DNA of 64,000 nucleotides, from the NCBI GenBank assembly GCA_019359375.1, contig JAHHHL010000021.1, positions 54,828 to 118,827 of the forward strand, read 5' to 3'. A model generated the notes under the pieces. It made no database searches. It was not told the DNA's origin and saw nothing but the letters and a program-made list of their open reading frames with translations. Within the stretch, counting starts at the first letter, position 1. Each line of letters starts with the position of its first letter. This DNA comes from Lyngbya sp. HA4199-MV5. Its GTDB lineage: Bacteria; Cyanobacteriota; Cyanobacteriia; Leptolyngbyales; Leptolyngbyaceae. This document shows, piece after piece, positions 36,034 through 45,295 of the stretch. The translations under genes and the position numbers were made by a program.

Positions 36034-36342
36034 ATGCCAATTGCTGTTGGAATGATTGAAACAAAGAGCTTTCCTGCGGTGGTAGAAGCCGCAGACGCTA
36101 TGGTTAAAGCTGCCCGTGTAACGCTCGTTGGTTATGAGAAGATTGGTAGTGCGCGTGTCACGGTGATTGTGCGCGGCGATGTTTCTGAAGTGCAGGCTTC
36201 GATCGCGGCTGGCGTTGACTCGGCAAACCGGGTGAACGGTGGTGAAGTCTTGTCTACTCACATCATTGCTCGCCCCCACGAAAACCTGGAATACGTGCTG
36301 CCAATTCGCTACACCGAAGCTGTTGAACAGTTCCGCGTGTAG
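36034..36342 (+). CDS. ccmK2: Carboxysome shell protein CcmK2
   Basis: A single-BMC-domain (Pfam BMC) hexameric shell protein of 102 aa, one of the main facets of the beta-carboxysome. The family core is intact: [55 protein letters not shown] and [20 protein letters not shown]. The short C-terminus (AVEQFRV) fits CcmK2 rather than CcmK1. It is the first gene of the ccm operon, with a strong purine-rich ribosome site. Confidence 0.93.
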   Translation: MPIAVGMIETKSFPAVVEAADAMVKAARVTLVGYEKIGSARVTVIVRGDVSEVQASIAAGVDSANRVNGGEVLSTHIIARPHENLEYVLPIRYTEAVEQFRV

Positions 36343-36542
36343 TACAGGCAGGATGTTTCATCCAACCGTGTCCATACCACTGGATTCTTGACTGCACCCT
36401 TCAGACCGCAGGCTTTAGACCGTTCGCACGGGGTTAACCCACTGGCACTGGTTTCAGCCAAACGTTAAAGAGTTCATGCCTGGAACCAGACGATTCACTG
36501 TTTTTGATTGACTTAGTTTGATTTATTTAGGGAGTACGACTC

Positions 36543-36896
36543 ATGGCGATTGCTGTTGGAATGATTGAAACGCTCGGCTTTCCCGCTGTGGTGGAAGCAG
36601 CCGATGCGATGGTAAAAGCGGCTCGCGTGACGCTGGTGGGCTACGAAAAAATTGGTAGCGGTCGCGTCACCGTCATTGTGCGGGGTGACGTTTCGGAAGT
36701 GCAAGCTTCGGTCGCCGCTGGCGTTGACAACGTGAAGCGAGTGAGCGGTGGACAGGTGCTTTCTACCCACATCATTGCTCGTCCCCACGAAAACCTGGAG
36801 TATGTGCTTCCCATCCGCTACACCGATGAAGTGGAGCAGTTCCGGGATAGTGTTAGCGGCAGAGCGATTCACGCTGGTCCTTATACCAGACCATAA
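36543..36896 (+). CDS. ccmK1: Carboxysome shell protein CcmK1
   Basis: A second single-BMC shell protein, 117 aa, closely related to the preceding CcmK2 but with [13 protein letters not shown] and ENVKR-like [12 protein letters not shown], and a C-terminal extension ([17 protein letters not shown]). The extension and the order K2-K1-L-M-N match CcmK1. A ribosome site (AGGGAG) precedes ATG 36543. It lies 200 bp after ccmK2 and 10 bp before ccmL. K1 and K2 can form mixed hexamers in other cyanobacteria. Confidence 0.92.
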   Translation: MAIAVGMIETLGFPAVVEAADAMVKAARVTLVGYEKIGSGRVTVIVRGDVSEVQASVAAGVDNVKRVSGGQVLSTHIIARPHENLEYVLPIRYTDEVEQFRDSVSGRAIHAGPYTRP

Positions 36897-36906
36897 CGAA
36901 AGCAGC

Positions 36907-37209
36907 ATGCAGATTGCAAAAGTCCGTGGCACGGTTGTCAGCACTCAAAAAGAGCCAAGCTTGAGTGGTGTGAAATTTCTCCTCCTGCAATTTTTGGATG
37001 AGGAAGGTGCTCCATTGCCGCGCTATGAAGTGGCTGCCGATCAGGTTGGTGCTGGGATGGATGAATGGGTGCTGGTGAGCCGTGGGAGTGCTGCTCGTCA
37101 GGTGGCGGGCAGCGAGCATCGTCCGATCGACGCGGTGGTAGTGGGGATTATTGACACGGTGAACGTGGACGATCGCCGCCTTTACAACAAGCGAGATGAT
37201 TATCGCTAG
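36907..37209 (+). CDS. ccmL: Carboxysome vertex protein CcmL
   Basis: A pentameric EutN/CcmL-type protein (100 aa) that caps the shell vertices. ATG 36907 is used (MQIAKVRGTVVSTQKEPSLSG); the frame is open upstream within ccmK1, but that is overlapping sequence. FLLLQFLDEEG, ADQVGAGMDEWVLVSRGSAAR and PIDAVVVGIIDTV are typical, and the conserved GAG turn is present. It starts 10 bp after ccmK1, so it should be cotranscribed. Confidence 0.93.
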   Translation: MQIAKVRGTVVSTQKEPSLSGVKFLLLQFLDEEGAPLPRYEVAADQVGAGMDEWVLVSRGSAARQVAGSEHRPIDAVVVGIIDTVNVDDRRLYNKRDDYR

Positions 37210-37512
37210 TGCTAAAGCTCTGAGCCTTCACGTTGACTCGTTAAAGCAGTGGTCTGGTGCTGTTCGTGCAGCATCAGAGCTTCCTTTAAGGAGCTTGGCA
37301 TGGGTAAGCTCTGGGTTGAAGGGAACATTCTCTGCAACCTGGATGAAAGAGTTTGTGCTCCAGGTAAAGGGTTGTCTCATGACAAAGGTTGTTCATGGCA
37401 ATGTCTGCTCTGGCTTTGCCCGTTCTTCAGGTTTCAGCTTTAGCAGATACGTGCGATTGGTTTAGCCACGCCATCGCAATGTACTCGCTAATCTTCATAG
37501 GAGAATTTGTTT
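37210..37512. other. 303-bp gap between ccmL and ccmM
   Basis: Contains only frames without family features and the ccmM ribosome site (AGGAGA at 37498-37503). A separate promoter for ccmM is possible. Confidence 0.45.
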
Positions 37513-39507
37513 ATGGTCGCTCGTAATGCTGCGGCTCCCCCCACTCCCTGGTCAAAGAGTCTGACTACTCCACAAATTGATCAAACCGCTTACGTGCATT
37601 CGTTCTCGAATATTATTGGGGATGTTCACGTTGGCGAAAAAGTACTGATTGCGCCGGGAACGTCCATTCGCGCAGATGAGGGTAGCCCCTTTCATATCGG
37701 TAACGGTACGAATGTTCAAGATGGTGTGGTGGTTCACGGGTTAGAGCGTGGACGAGTGATTGGTGATGACAGCAATCTTTACTCTGTTTGGATTGGAGAT
37801 AACGCGTCTATCACCCACATGGCGTTGATTCACGGTCCTGCTTACATTGGCAATGACTGTTTTATCGGCTTCCGCTCGACCGTGTTTAATGCGCGGGTAG
37901 GGCAGGGCAGCATCGTGATGATGCATGTTCTGATTCAGGATGTGGAAATTCCGCCCGGAAAGTATGTTGCCTCCGGGTCGGTCATTACGAACCAACAGCA
38001 AGCCGATCGCCTGCCTGATGCCCAGGCGGATGATATGAAGTTTGCGACCCATGTTTTAGGCATTAATGACGCGCTGCGATCGGGCTATCACTGCGCAGAC
38101 AATCTTAGTTGTATAGCATCTGTGAGGGATGAGATGACGCGGGCTTACGAATCGAGCGGATCGAGCAGCAACACACGCCTGAGTGCAGATGTGGTGCAAC
38201 AGGTACGTCAATTGCTGGCTCAAAATTTTCGCATCGGCACCGAACACGCTGATGTGCGACGGTTTCAATCGGCTTCCTGGACAAGCTGTGCACCCATTCA
38301 GGCAACGCGAGAGTCGGAAGTGTTTGCAGCACTGGATGCCTGTTTGAATGAGCACAGCAAGGATTATGTGCGGTTGATCGGGATTGATCCTGGCGCAAAG
38401 CGTCGGGTGTTTGAGTCGATTATCCAACGACCCAATGGACGGACGGGAGATCAAACGCAGTCATCGTCCGGCTCTTACACGAGCAGCACGAGTCGCTCTG
38501 GCTCTGGTGGTGGGTACTCGAACGGTTCCCAGGGGGGTGGTCTGAGTCAGGATGCGATCGCTCAGGTGCGTCAGTGGTTGGCGCAGGGCTACCAGATCGG
38601 CTCGGAACATGCGGATAAGCGTCGCTTCCAGACCAGTTCGTGGCAAAGCTGTGGGTCGAGCAACTCTCAACGCGAGGGTGATATCCTTGCCGCCTTGGAG
38701 CAATGTCTGGCTGAGCATAGCGGCGAATACGTGCGGTTGATTGGGGTGGATAAGCAGGCAAAACGTCGGGTGGGCGAACTGATTGTTCAGCGACCGGGTG
38801 GTGCCTCATCTTCATCTAACAACCATGCTTCAACCTCCAGCTATACAGGTCAAAGGGGATCTGCTGCGCCGTCTTCAGGCTTAGGCTCAGAGGTCGTGGC
38901 TCAGGTTCGGCAACTGCTGGCTCAAGGGCACCAGGTTGGGATGGAACACGCAGACAAGCGGCGTTTTCAAACCAGTTCATGGCAAACCTGCGGCACGATC
39001 GACTCTAGGCGCGAAGCCGATGTGTTTGCCGCTTTAGAGCGCTGCATCGCTGAACATAGCGGCGAGTATGTCCGCTTGATTGGGGTAGATAAGCAGGCGA
39101 AACGGCGAGTGGTCGAGATGATTATCCAGCGACCGGGTTCAGTTTCTGCAAATCAGTCTGGTGCATCGCCTAGCAACGGCGATCGTTCTAGCTCTGCTGG
39201 CACCAGTTCTGCCTACAGCAACTACACGCCTGCTCCAGCGGGGTTAAGCCAGGAAACGGTTGAACACGTCCGTCGTGCGCTGGCTCAGGGCTATCAAATT
39301 AGCACTGAGTATGCTGATGAGCGTCGGTTTAAAACAAGTTCGTGGCAAACGGGCGGCGTGATTCAGGCAAAGCGCGAAAATGAGGTGTTAGCCGCTTTAT
39401 CAGAGGTGGTTGCTGAGCACAGCCGTGCATATGTCCGCCTGGTGGGTACAGACCTCAACGCAAGGCGACGAGTGCTAGAAACGACGATTCAACGACCGAG
39501 CAAGTGA
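37513..39507 (+). CDS. ccmM: Carboxysome assembly protein CcmM (gamma-CA plus four SSU-like modules)
   Basis: A 664-aa scaffold that condenses Rubisco and links it to the shell. ATG 37513 follows AGGAGA at 9 nt. Residues about 15-200 are a gamma-carbonic-anhydrase left-handed beta helix with candidate metal His in VVHGLERG and [14 protein letters not shown]. Four Rubisco small-subunit-like modules follow at about 222-308, 342-428, 456-545 and 576-664 ([30 protein letters not shown]). Modules 1-3 each hold the two redox Cys (S(C) in SW-SC and DAC/EQC/ERC). Module 4 has neither (WQTGG, SEVV). An in-frame ATG at 38134, with GAGGGA 5 nt upstream, could start the short SSU-only isoform (about 457 aa). 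Confidence 0.95.
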   Translation: MVARNAAAPPTPWSKSLTTPQIDQTAYVHSFSNIIGDVHVGEKVLIAPGTSIRADEGSPFHIGNGTNVQDGVVVHGLERGRVIGDDSNLYSVWIGDNASITHMALIHGPAYIGNDCFIGFRSTVFNARVGQGSIVMMHVLIQDVEIPPGKYVASGSVITNQQQADRLPDAQADDMKFATHVLGINDALRSGYHCADNLSCIASVRDEMTRAYESSGSSSNTRLSADVVQQVRQLLAQNFRIGTEHADVRRFQSASWTSCAPIQATRESEVFAALDACLNEHSKDYVRLIGIDPGAKRRVFESIIQRPNGRTGDQTQSSSGSYTSSTSRSGSGGGYSNGSQGGGLSQDAIAQVRQWLAQGYQIGSEHADKRRFQTSSWQSCGSSNSQREGDILAALEQCLAEHSGEYVRLIGVDKQAKRRVGELIVQRPGGASSSSNNHASTSSYTGQRGSAAPSSGLGSEVVAQVRQLLAQGHQVGMEHADKRRFQTSSWQTCGTIDSRREADVFAALERCIAEHSGEYVRLIGVDKQAKRRVVEMIIQRPGSVSANQSGASPSNGDRSSSAGTSSAYSNYTPAPAGLSQETVEHVRRALAQGYQISTEYADERRFKTSSWQTGGVIQAKRENEVLAALSEVVAEHSRAYVRLVGTDLNARRRVLETTIQRPSK

Positions 39508-39669
39508 TTGCATTAAGTGATGGCATGGTTGGTTGTGCCACCTTCAGGTCTTTTCATCTGATCTGAGCGGGTGTGTAGAATCTGGGATCAATGGCTAGAA
39601 GCTACTGTAGATAGCCATTAACAGCGCCAACCAACCGCCTTCTACTGTTTAAATGAGGTTCTCATTCTC

Positions 39670-40245
39670 ATGCATGTGCCGTCACTACAACCTGTTACCA
39701 GTGATCACTTCTGTGTTAGTGGCGATGTCACGATTCATCCAACGGCTGTTATTGCCGCTGGGGTTTTGTTGCAAGCAGATCCGGCTAGCCGCATCGTGAT
39801 TGGTGCTGGGGCGTGCCTTGGTATGGGTACAGTGCTTCATGCTCATCAGGGCACGCTAGAGGTAGAGGCTGAAGTTACGATCGGCGCGGGAGTGCTCATC
39901 ATTGGCGCGGGTAAGATTGGCACCAGTGCCTGTATTGGTGCCGCTTCAACCATCTGGAATCATTCGATCGGGCGCGGTGAAATTATCCCTCCCCTGTCGC
40001 TTTTGGGTATGCCCGACCAGACAACGCCCGTAACAGCGGAGACATCAGATGCGCCTCCAGTGCCTGCTTCCCCTGTGGCACAGCAGCAGGAGCCGCCCAA
40101 TGGAACGGTTGAAACAGCCGTTAAGCAACCAGCCGCAGAAATTCAGCTTAGTTTTAGCACACCTGTCTACGGGCAGGAAAATCTCAACCGTCTGCTGTCA
40201 ACCTTATTGCCCCATCGACAAACGTTTTTGAAAGGGCAGGAGTGA
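39670..40245 (+). CDS. ccmN: Carboxysome assembly protein CcmN
   Basis: A hexapeptide-repeat protein, 191 aa, that bridges CcmM to the CcmK shell. Left-handed beta-helix repeats (VTIHPTAVIAAGVLLQA, ASRIVIGAGACLGMGTVLHA, IGTSACIGAASTIWN) occupy residues about 10-115. A Pro-rich linker follows, and the C-terminal amphipathic helix (about 170-191, YGQENLNRLLSTLLPHRQTF) is the encapsulation peptide. It lies 162 bp after ccmM. Confidence 0.92.
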   Translation: MHVPSLQPVTSDHFCVSGDVTIHPTAVIAAGVLLQADPASRIVIGAGACLGMGTVLHAHQGTLEVEAEVTIGAGVLIIGAGKIGTSACIGAASTIWNHSIGRGEIIPPLSLLGMPDQTTPVTAETSDAPPVPASPVAQQQEPPNGTVETAVKQPAAEIQLSFSTPVYGQENLNRLLSTLLPHRQTFLKGQE

Positions 40246-40650
40246 GCACAGGGGGCACTTGAATGATCTGGAGTATAGAGCCTCACGGTTAGACGCTTAG
40301 GATCGTGGACTTATGAAACTTATGAAGGTGTCATTCTGTGCGTAGGGGCGTGGCAGGCGGTAGAAAGTCCTCGCCCTCGCCCAGATCCATCTTCCGCATG
40401 CCGCGCCCGTACAGCTAAAAGGCTGAGGTTGTCGAAGTTATTTAATTCATGATCCTTAGAGGAAGCAGAAAGCGAGTATGCGGTTTGAGCGTTTGATGAG
40501 AGCAAAGACTGTGTGATGAGAGCACCTCATGGTAGAGCGTCGAGCGGCGATGAAGGTGCTTTTATGCTTTGCTCTCTGATTCCTGCTGTCTGCCTTCTCT
40601 CAATCTAGAAGCCAAAGTCTACAATCTAAGAAGCGGTAACGAGGATCAAG
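40246..40650. other. 405-bp gap between ccmN and ccmO
   Basis: No gene or clear terminator recognised. A 61-codon minus-strand frame has no family features. Some purine/pyrimidine-biased short repeats are present near 40560-40620. ccmO probably has its own promoter here. Confidence 0.45.
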
Positions 40651-41406
40651 ATGGAGGGCGGTAAACATATTCAAGACGATTTCAGCGATCGCGCCTTGGG
40701 GTTAGTCTCCACACAAAGTTTTCCAGCAATCGTCGGTACGGCAGACACGATGCTGAAGTCGGCTGAAGTGGCGCTAGTGGGATACGAAAAAATTGGGAGT
40801 GGGCACTGTACCGCGATCGTCCGAGGCGGTATTTCCGATGTGCGACTAGCCGTTGCAGCGGGTGTAGAGGCAGCCGAACAGTTTGGTCAACTGGTATCAA
40901 GTTTAGTCATTGCTCGCCCCTTCCCCAACCTGGAAGCCGTTTTGCCGATCGGCAAACTATTGGCTGAGTTTGCTCAAGGTAGCCAATCGAGCCGCTTAAG
41001 CAATCAGGCGATCGGGCTACTGGAAACGCGGGGCTTCCCTGCAATGGTGGGCGCTGCCGATGTCATGCTGAAATCTGCGGATGTCCAGCTTTCGGCGCAC
41101 GAAACGATCGGTGCGGGCTTGTGTACGGTGATTATTCGCGGTGCAGTGGCAGATGTCGCCGTAGCTGTAGAGGCTGGGATGCACGAGGCAGAACGCATTG
41201 GCGAACTGCACGCTGTGATGGTGATTCCACGTCCCTTGAGCGATTTGGAGCAGACGCTTCCGATCGCAAGCTGCTGGCTAGAACAACCCCAGCCTCTACG
41301 CTTACCCATTACGGCAAAACAACCCGCAGAAGCCGAGCTAGTTGCCTTGCCAAACTTAGAGCCACTCCCTGCGCAGCTTGAAGTGAAGCAGGTTGAGGAA
41401 CCGTAG
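40651..41406 (+). CDS. ccmO: Carboxysome shell protein CcmO (tandem BMC)
   Basis: A 251-aa shell protein with two BMC domains, residues about 15-103 ([37 protein letters not shown]) and 118-207 (AIGLLETRGFPAMVGAADVMLKSADVQLSAHETIGAG). It forms trimers acting as pseudohexamers needed for carboxysome formation in Synechococcus. A hydrophilic C-terminal tail of about 45 residues follows. Linkage to the ccm operon strengthens the call over other BMC-T proteins. Confidence 0.93.
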   Translation: MEGGKHIQDDFSDRALGLVSTQSFPAIVGTADTMLKSAEVALVGYEKIGSGHCTAIVRGGISDVRLAVAAGVEAAEQFGQLVSSLVIARPFPNLEAVLPIGKLLAEFAQGSQSSRLSNQAIGLLETRGFPAMVGAADVMLKSADVQLSAHETIGAGLCTVIIRGAVADVAVAVEAGMHEAERIGELHAVMVIPRPLSDLEQTLPIASCWLEQPQPLRLPITAKQPAEAELVALPNLEPLPAQLEVKQVEEP

Positions 41407-41416
41407 GTCAGAACGG

Positions 41417-42310
41417 CTATGGCAGCGCTGGCACCGAGTCTTCCGGTTGGGGTTGGAGTTGGTCGGGGCGAGCATAGGTGCGATCGCTGTATTGCCGACA
41501 GTCTTGCGGTCTTAACGGCTCTTGTGCTGTGTAGACAAAGAAGAGTGCCGATCGGTCTTGTGTGCGAGATTTGCCATGATGAAAGACGGCTACAGGGTCA
41601 GAAAACAACACCGTGCCAGCCGCACCGATGCAGGTACGCCAGTCTGAGCGGGGGACGATCGCAGCCATCTCATCATCTGTAAGCCCCATATCGTAGGGAT
41701 GGGTTTCAAGTCGCCTGGTAAAGCTAGCTTTAATGCGTCGGACGATCGCAGGGGGTGTTTTAGAGCGAGGAATGTACTCATAAGGTCCTGTTTCTGTCGC
41801 TACGTCTGACAAATAAACAAAGAGCTTGATCACACGGCGATCTTCTAAATCTCGGTGCCAAAACTCAGTGGTGACAGGACGCTCATTGGCAAAGTCGCGC
41901 CGTAGATGCACACCCTGAAAAGCAACTGGCAGCCCAATGTAGTTTTCAATGATATTGAGCAACCGTTGATTTTGCGCCCATTGGCTAAAAGCAGGCAAGT
42001 CGGTTACGGTGAAAATTTGTGGGTAGGCAGGATTTTTGCAGGTACCCCAGGTGCTCATCTCGGTGCGGCTTGCCAAGTCCGCTTGCATTTCAACGAGCAG
42101 CTTTGCCGCTTCTTCTAGCATGGGTGTGGTCAGTGGCAACCCCAAGCGTTCCAAAGATGTTGCAAAAGCACCCTCTTGACGGCACGCCTCTACAACCAAC
42201 CGGTCTTGTGCGGTGAGGGCAGGCAAGTTTTTGGCGTGCTGACGGAGCGCAACCCTATAGTTAATTTCAGACAAGAGGCGATCGAACTTTCGACGAATAA
42301 CGTTCAGCAT
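41417..42310 (-). CDS. Fe(II)/2-oxoglutarate dioxygenase-like (phytanoyl-CoA type)
   Basis: A 297-aa protein with a double-stranded beta-helix dioxygenase pattern: FWHRDLEDRRVIKLFVYLSD gives HxD (about residues 172-174), and VFHHGKSRTQDRSALFFVY gives the distal His and the 2OG-binding Arg. The first 90 residues are helical. The substrate is unknown; the family includes phytanoyl-CoA and various small-molecule hydroxylases. It is 10 bp from the ccmO stop in convergent orientation and shares strand with the glycosyltransferase upstream, which suggests a glycan or metabolite modification role, by inference. Confidence 0.72.
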   Translation of the reverse strand: MLNVIRRKFDRLLSEINYRVALRQHAKNLPALTAQDRLVVEACRQEGAFATSLERLGLPLTTPMLEEAAKLLVEMQADLASRTEMSTWGTCKNPAYPQIFTVTDLPAFSQWAQNQRLLNIIENYIGLPVAFQGVHLRRDFANERPVTTEFWHRDLEDRRVIKLFVYLSDVATETGPYEYIPRSKTPPAIVRRIKASFTRRLETHPYDMGLTDDEMAAIVPRSDWRTCIGAAGTVLFSDPVAVFHHGKSRTQDRSALFFVYTAQEPLRPQDCRQYSDRTYARPDQLQPQPEDSVPALP

Positions 42311-42401
42311 GAAATGACACTAACTGAAGTGGGTAGAGAAAAGACAAGAAAAGACAGGGAATGAACGTGCGATCGAAACGCACCACAGACGAAGCTCACC
42401 G

Positions 42402-43418
42402 CTATTGCTCACGCTCTGCTGCAATGGTGTAACCAATCGCAGAACGCCCGACTGGTTCAGACGCTTCTTTAATTCTGCTGGCTTCTAATGCCGACGAGCC
42501 AAGCGACGCAACTATAAACGCACCGACAGCTACCATTTCTAGCGGCCAATCTTTGAAGGGGCGCAAGTAACCTAACAAATCGCCACGGCACCAATAGAAG
42601 TAGCTACCCAGGCTCTTTGCAATGACCCGCCGCGACATCTGGTGAGAATAACCAATCTCTTGAAGCTTCCAGCACACTTCAGGAATATCTTTGGTTAAAC
42701 ACCGAGTATGGATCTTTTTCTCACTCTCCCACTGGCTGGCTCCAACAATGCAAACAAGGTGCTTGTTTTGGGTGATAAAAAGATCACCTTGAGCCGCGCA
42801 ATAGCCCGTCCAAAATGCCATGCCGCCCCAGTTTTTGACACTTTCTGGCCACATCTGCAAGGCTATCTGAGCAAATTCGCTACGGAAGATTGTTGCAGAA
42901 AGAAAGATGACACCGCCCACCGTGTAGTGACCCTCAATACAGCGCTGAAAGGCTGCTTTGCCTGCAACAGGACGCTGCTCAAAATCGGTAGGCAACCAAA
43001 GATCGGGGTTGTACTGCTTAATCTGTTTGTAGTACGCCGAATAGTTTAGATACAACAAGCCGAGGTCGGGATATTTTCTCAGCGTTTGGATGATGAACGC
43101 GATCGTGCCTGCATCGATCGGGTCATCGTCACCTAACGTCCAGGTAAAGCGGCTGCTTGATTCACTGAGGCACAGGGCAAGATTTCTCATGCCGCCAATA
43201 TTTTCCTGGTTGCGAACAGACTTTAAGGTTGTTTCACCCAGCACTTGCTGCCATTCATGGATGATGGCTTGAGTGTGATCGGTAGAACAGTTGTCATAAA
43301 CCGTGATGTCGCATTCGTTTTCAAAGCCCTTAATTTCTTGTGCCAACCAGGTAAGCTGTGTATGCAGTTGCGGTGCTCGATTGTAGGTAGGAATGGCAAT
43401 TGAAAGTAGTTTAGTCAT
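42402..43418 (-). CDS. Family 2 glycosyltransferase
   Basis: A GT-A-fold transferase of 338 aa. The N-terminus LLSIAIPTYNRAPQLHTQL, the nucleotide-binding VYDNCSTDHTQAII and the metal-binding WTLGDDDPIDAGTIAFI (DDD in place of DxD) are visible. The C-terminal 60 residues include a short hydrophobic stretch (LEMVAVGAFIVASLG), which may associate with the membrane. It lies 91 bp upstream of the dioxygenase gene on the same strand, so the two may form one small cell-surface glycan unit. Donor and acceptor are unknown. Confidence 0.82.
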   Translation of the reverse strand: MTKLLSIAIPTYNRAPQLHTQLTWLAQEIKGFENECDITVYDNCSTDHTQAIIHEWQQVLGETTLKSVRNQENIGGMRNLALCLSESSSRFTWTLGDDDPIDAGTIAFIIQTLRKYPDLGLLYLNYSAYYKQIKQYNPDLWLPTDFEQRPVAGKAAFQRCIEGHYTVGGVIFLSATIFRSEFAQIALQMWPESVKNWGGMAFWTGYCAAQGDLFITQNKHLVCIVGASQWESEKKIHTRCLTKDIPEVCWKLQEIGYSHQMSRRVIAKSLGSYFYWCRGDLLGYLRPFKDWPLEMVAVGAFIVASLGSSALEASRIKEASEPVGRSAIGYTIAAEREQ

Positions 43419-44121
43419 AGCCGATTAGCGTGCTAGGGAGATGTACGTTTTCTTCAGCAGAGCAATGACAGGTGAATGCAAAGGCAAACCAGAGGGACAG
43501 GGAATACTGAATGAAGCAGTCTCAAACTAAATTTGCATTACCAAATGCACAACAGTAGAGTCCAGGTGCTGATTGACTGACAAAACTCTTGAAATACCGA
43601 CTCTTGCGTAGGTTGGGTAGAGCCGTTCCGGCAGACCAGAAAAGCGCTAGCGTAACCCAACAAGATCAAGGCTGGTGTTGGGTTTCACGTTGTACTGCTA
43701 CGCAGAAGCAAGCTACAAAAAAGATTTGTCAGTCAACTAGGTCTAAGTGTCATCAAGGCTCACCGTTAGCGGCTTTCAGTAATTAGGCTTTAGCGAATCG
43801 GCACTCTAGCTAGCAAAATAAACCAGGAAATACGGTTGTTGATAGAGTCTTCGTTGTATCTTCACCTGAAATGAAAGGATTGATCATTCAAGGCTCACAA
43901 TATCTTTACAACGAGCTTATCTTTTTAAAAAATCAAAATCAACAACTCGATTGCTCAGTAAATTCACTGGCGCAAACAACAAAACCATAGCAGTAGTTTT
44001 CGTGAGTTTAAAGGTAGCTTGTTCCAAACTTTAAATTAAAAACGTATCTAACAAAAACGTTAGGTAGAGTGTTAGGCAATGTGTTAGTTGGTTGCAGAAA
44101 GACGTGGCAGTAGATGCGCTT
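43419..44121. other. 703-bp intergenic region with a degenerate repeat
   Basis: No gene recognised. 43606-43720 holds a palindromic-repeat remnant: GTAGGTTGGGT, then AACCCAAC and TGTTGGGTTTCACG, followed by AGAAGCAAGCTAC at 43704-43716, which is the core of the inverted repeats flanking the 21-bp array at 11381. 43750-43775 resembles the CTCACCGCTA-GGCTTTCAGC repeat seen before the gene at 46067. The rest is AT-rich. Confidence 0.5.
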
Positions 44122-45039
44122 TTAGAAGCTGTACCGATCGAACAATGGCTGTCCACTTCTAGCAAGGTTGGTTAACTGTTGCTGTCGAAAGTTAACGCCA
44201 CTGAACGTTTCATAACTGCTAAGGCTTCGCTGAGTGCCTAAACCATAGCGATCGAGGTCAATCTGGCTGGATGCTTCCATTTGCAGGAGGTGCCTGAGCC
44301 GCTGGTGCGCCGTTTGATCAAGGTGCCACCAGTGATGATGCTCTTCCCAGTGTCTTGGTTTGCCAGGGCGGGTGTATTCGTGATAGCAAGCGATCTGATT
44401 GGGATGATAGATGTCCCAACCGTGAGTCCAGGCTCTCACCGCCAGATTGATTTCTTCTCCCTGAAAATAAAGCTGTGGATCGTAGGGAACATCCTGAAGA
44501 ATCTGAGCGGACGCAAACCAGAACCCTGCTGCTATAAACATGCCCAACTGCGGTTTGATGTCGTAGCGCAGACTCGTCCCACTCGCCAAACTCAAAATAC
44601 CTTGTTCTGTAAAGTGAGAGGCAGCTAGCCGTGTTGGTTCGCCGGGATGCAAGTGATCAGGTGGAGTGTAGGCGGGTGGATAGGCTGTCAGCAGCGGTTT
44701 GGGACTGGGGCAATGCCTGAGCATGTGCAGTAATAATTCATCCCAGCCATGTACAAAGCGCATGTGACTGTCAATTTGAAGGATGTATGGCTCCCCGTCC
44801 CACAGTGATTGGGTTTTCGATCGCGCCCAACAGACTCCACGACTGCGATCGGCATCTACTAGCAAGAGACGACAGTAGGGCAAATACTCTACTGGGAGCG
44901 GATCAACTCCTGGCTTTCCCTGCCACATAATGCCAAAGGTCAAATTCTGCGGGTAAACCGCTTTTTGAATGGCATCCTGTACCGTAGCTGTCAATTCTGG
45001 GTCACGATAGCTAGCAATTTGAACGAAGATGTGGGACAC
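44122..45039 (-). CDS. GlcNAc-transferase-like glycosyltransferase (PF11397 type)
   Basis: A 305-aa protein resembling Skp1-type UDP-GlcNAc:polypeptide GlcNAc-transferases. N-terminal IFVQIASYRDPELTATVQDA, the metal-binding YILQIDSHMRFVHGWDELLL, QLGMFIAAGFWFASAQ and YFQGEEINLAVRAWTHGWDIYHP are diagnostic of the GlcNAc family. In prokaryotes the acceptor is not known and may be a protein or a glycan. No signal peptide is present. A repeat-rich gap lies upstream, and another glycosyltransferase is 700 bp downstream. Confidence 0.8.
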   Translation of the reverse strand: MSHIFVQIASYRDPELTATVQDAIQKAVYPQNLTFGIMWQGKPGVDPLPVEYLPYCRLLLVDADRSRGVCWARSKTQSLWDGEPYILQIDSHMRFVHGWDELLLHMLRHCPSPKPLLTAYPPAYTPPDHLHPGEPTRLAASHFTEQGILSLASGTSLRYDIKPQLGMFIAAGFWFASAQILQDVPYDPQLYFQGEEINLAVRAWTHGWDIYHPNQIACYHEYTRPGKPRHWEEHHHWWHLDQTAHQRLRHLLQMEASSQIDLDRYGLGTQRSLSSYETFSGVNFRQQQLTNLARSGQPLFDRYSF

Positions 45040-45065
45040 AAGATCGCACGAGAAGTGATGCTTAG

Positions 45066-45270
45066 AGGAGGGATGAGGGATGAAGGCTAAAGGCTAAAAA
45101 GCTGGTGGCTTATAGCTTATAGCTGATGGCTGAAAAGAAGGCAGAGGGCAGGAGGCAGAGGGCAGAGGGGAGTAGGGCTAAGGGCTGATGGCTGATTGCT
45201 AGAGAGAAGTCAGAAGTCAAAACTCAACACGGTTCCCACTCCCTACTCCCCACTCCCTACTCCCCTCTGG
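45066..45270. repeat. Composite low-complexity repeats
   Basis: A 205-bp patchwork of short tandem units: AGGGATGA, GGCTAAA, CTTATAG/CTGATGG, GGCAGAGGGCAGGAGGCAGA, then pyrimidine CCCTACTCCCCACTCC. The purine unit is the same as the one in frame inside the genes at 47020 and 57329. No coding potential. Confidence 0.75.
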
Positions 45271-45295
45271 ACACCCAATGCTACGGAACCTGGTG

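Noticed and set aside
36004..36279. Antisense ORF over ccmK2
   Set aside because: Mirror frame of a highly conserved gene; the same type appears over ccmK1.
43606..43720. Insertion sequence remnant
   Set aside because: Only short palindromic motifs remain; no transposase fragment could be read in any frame, so it is noted as a repeat inside the gap.
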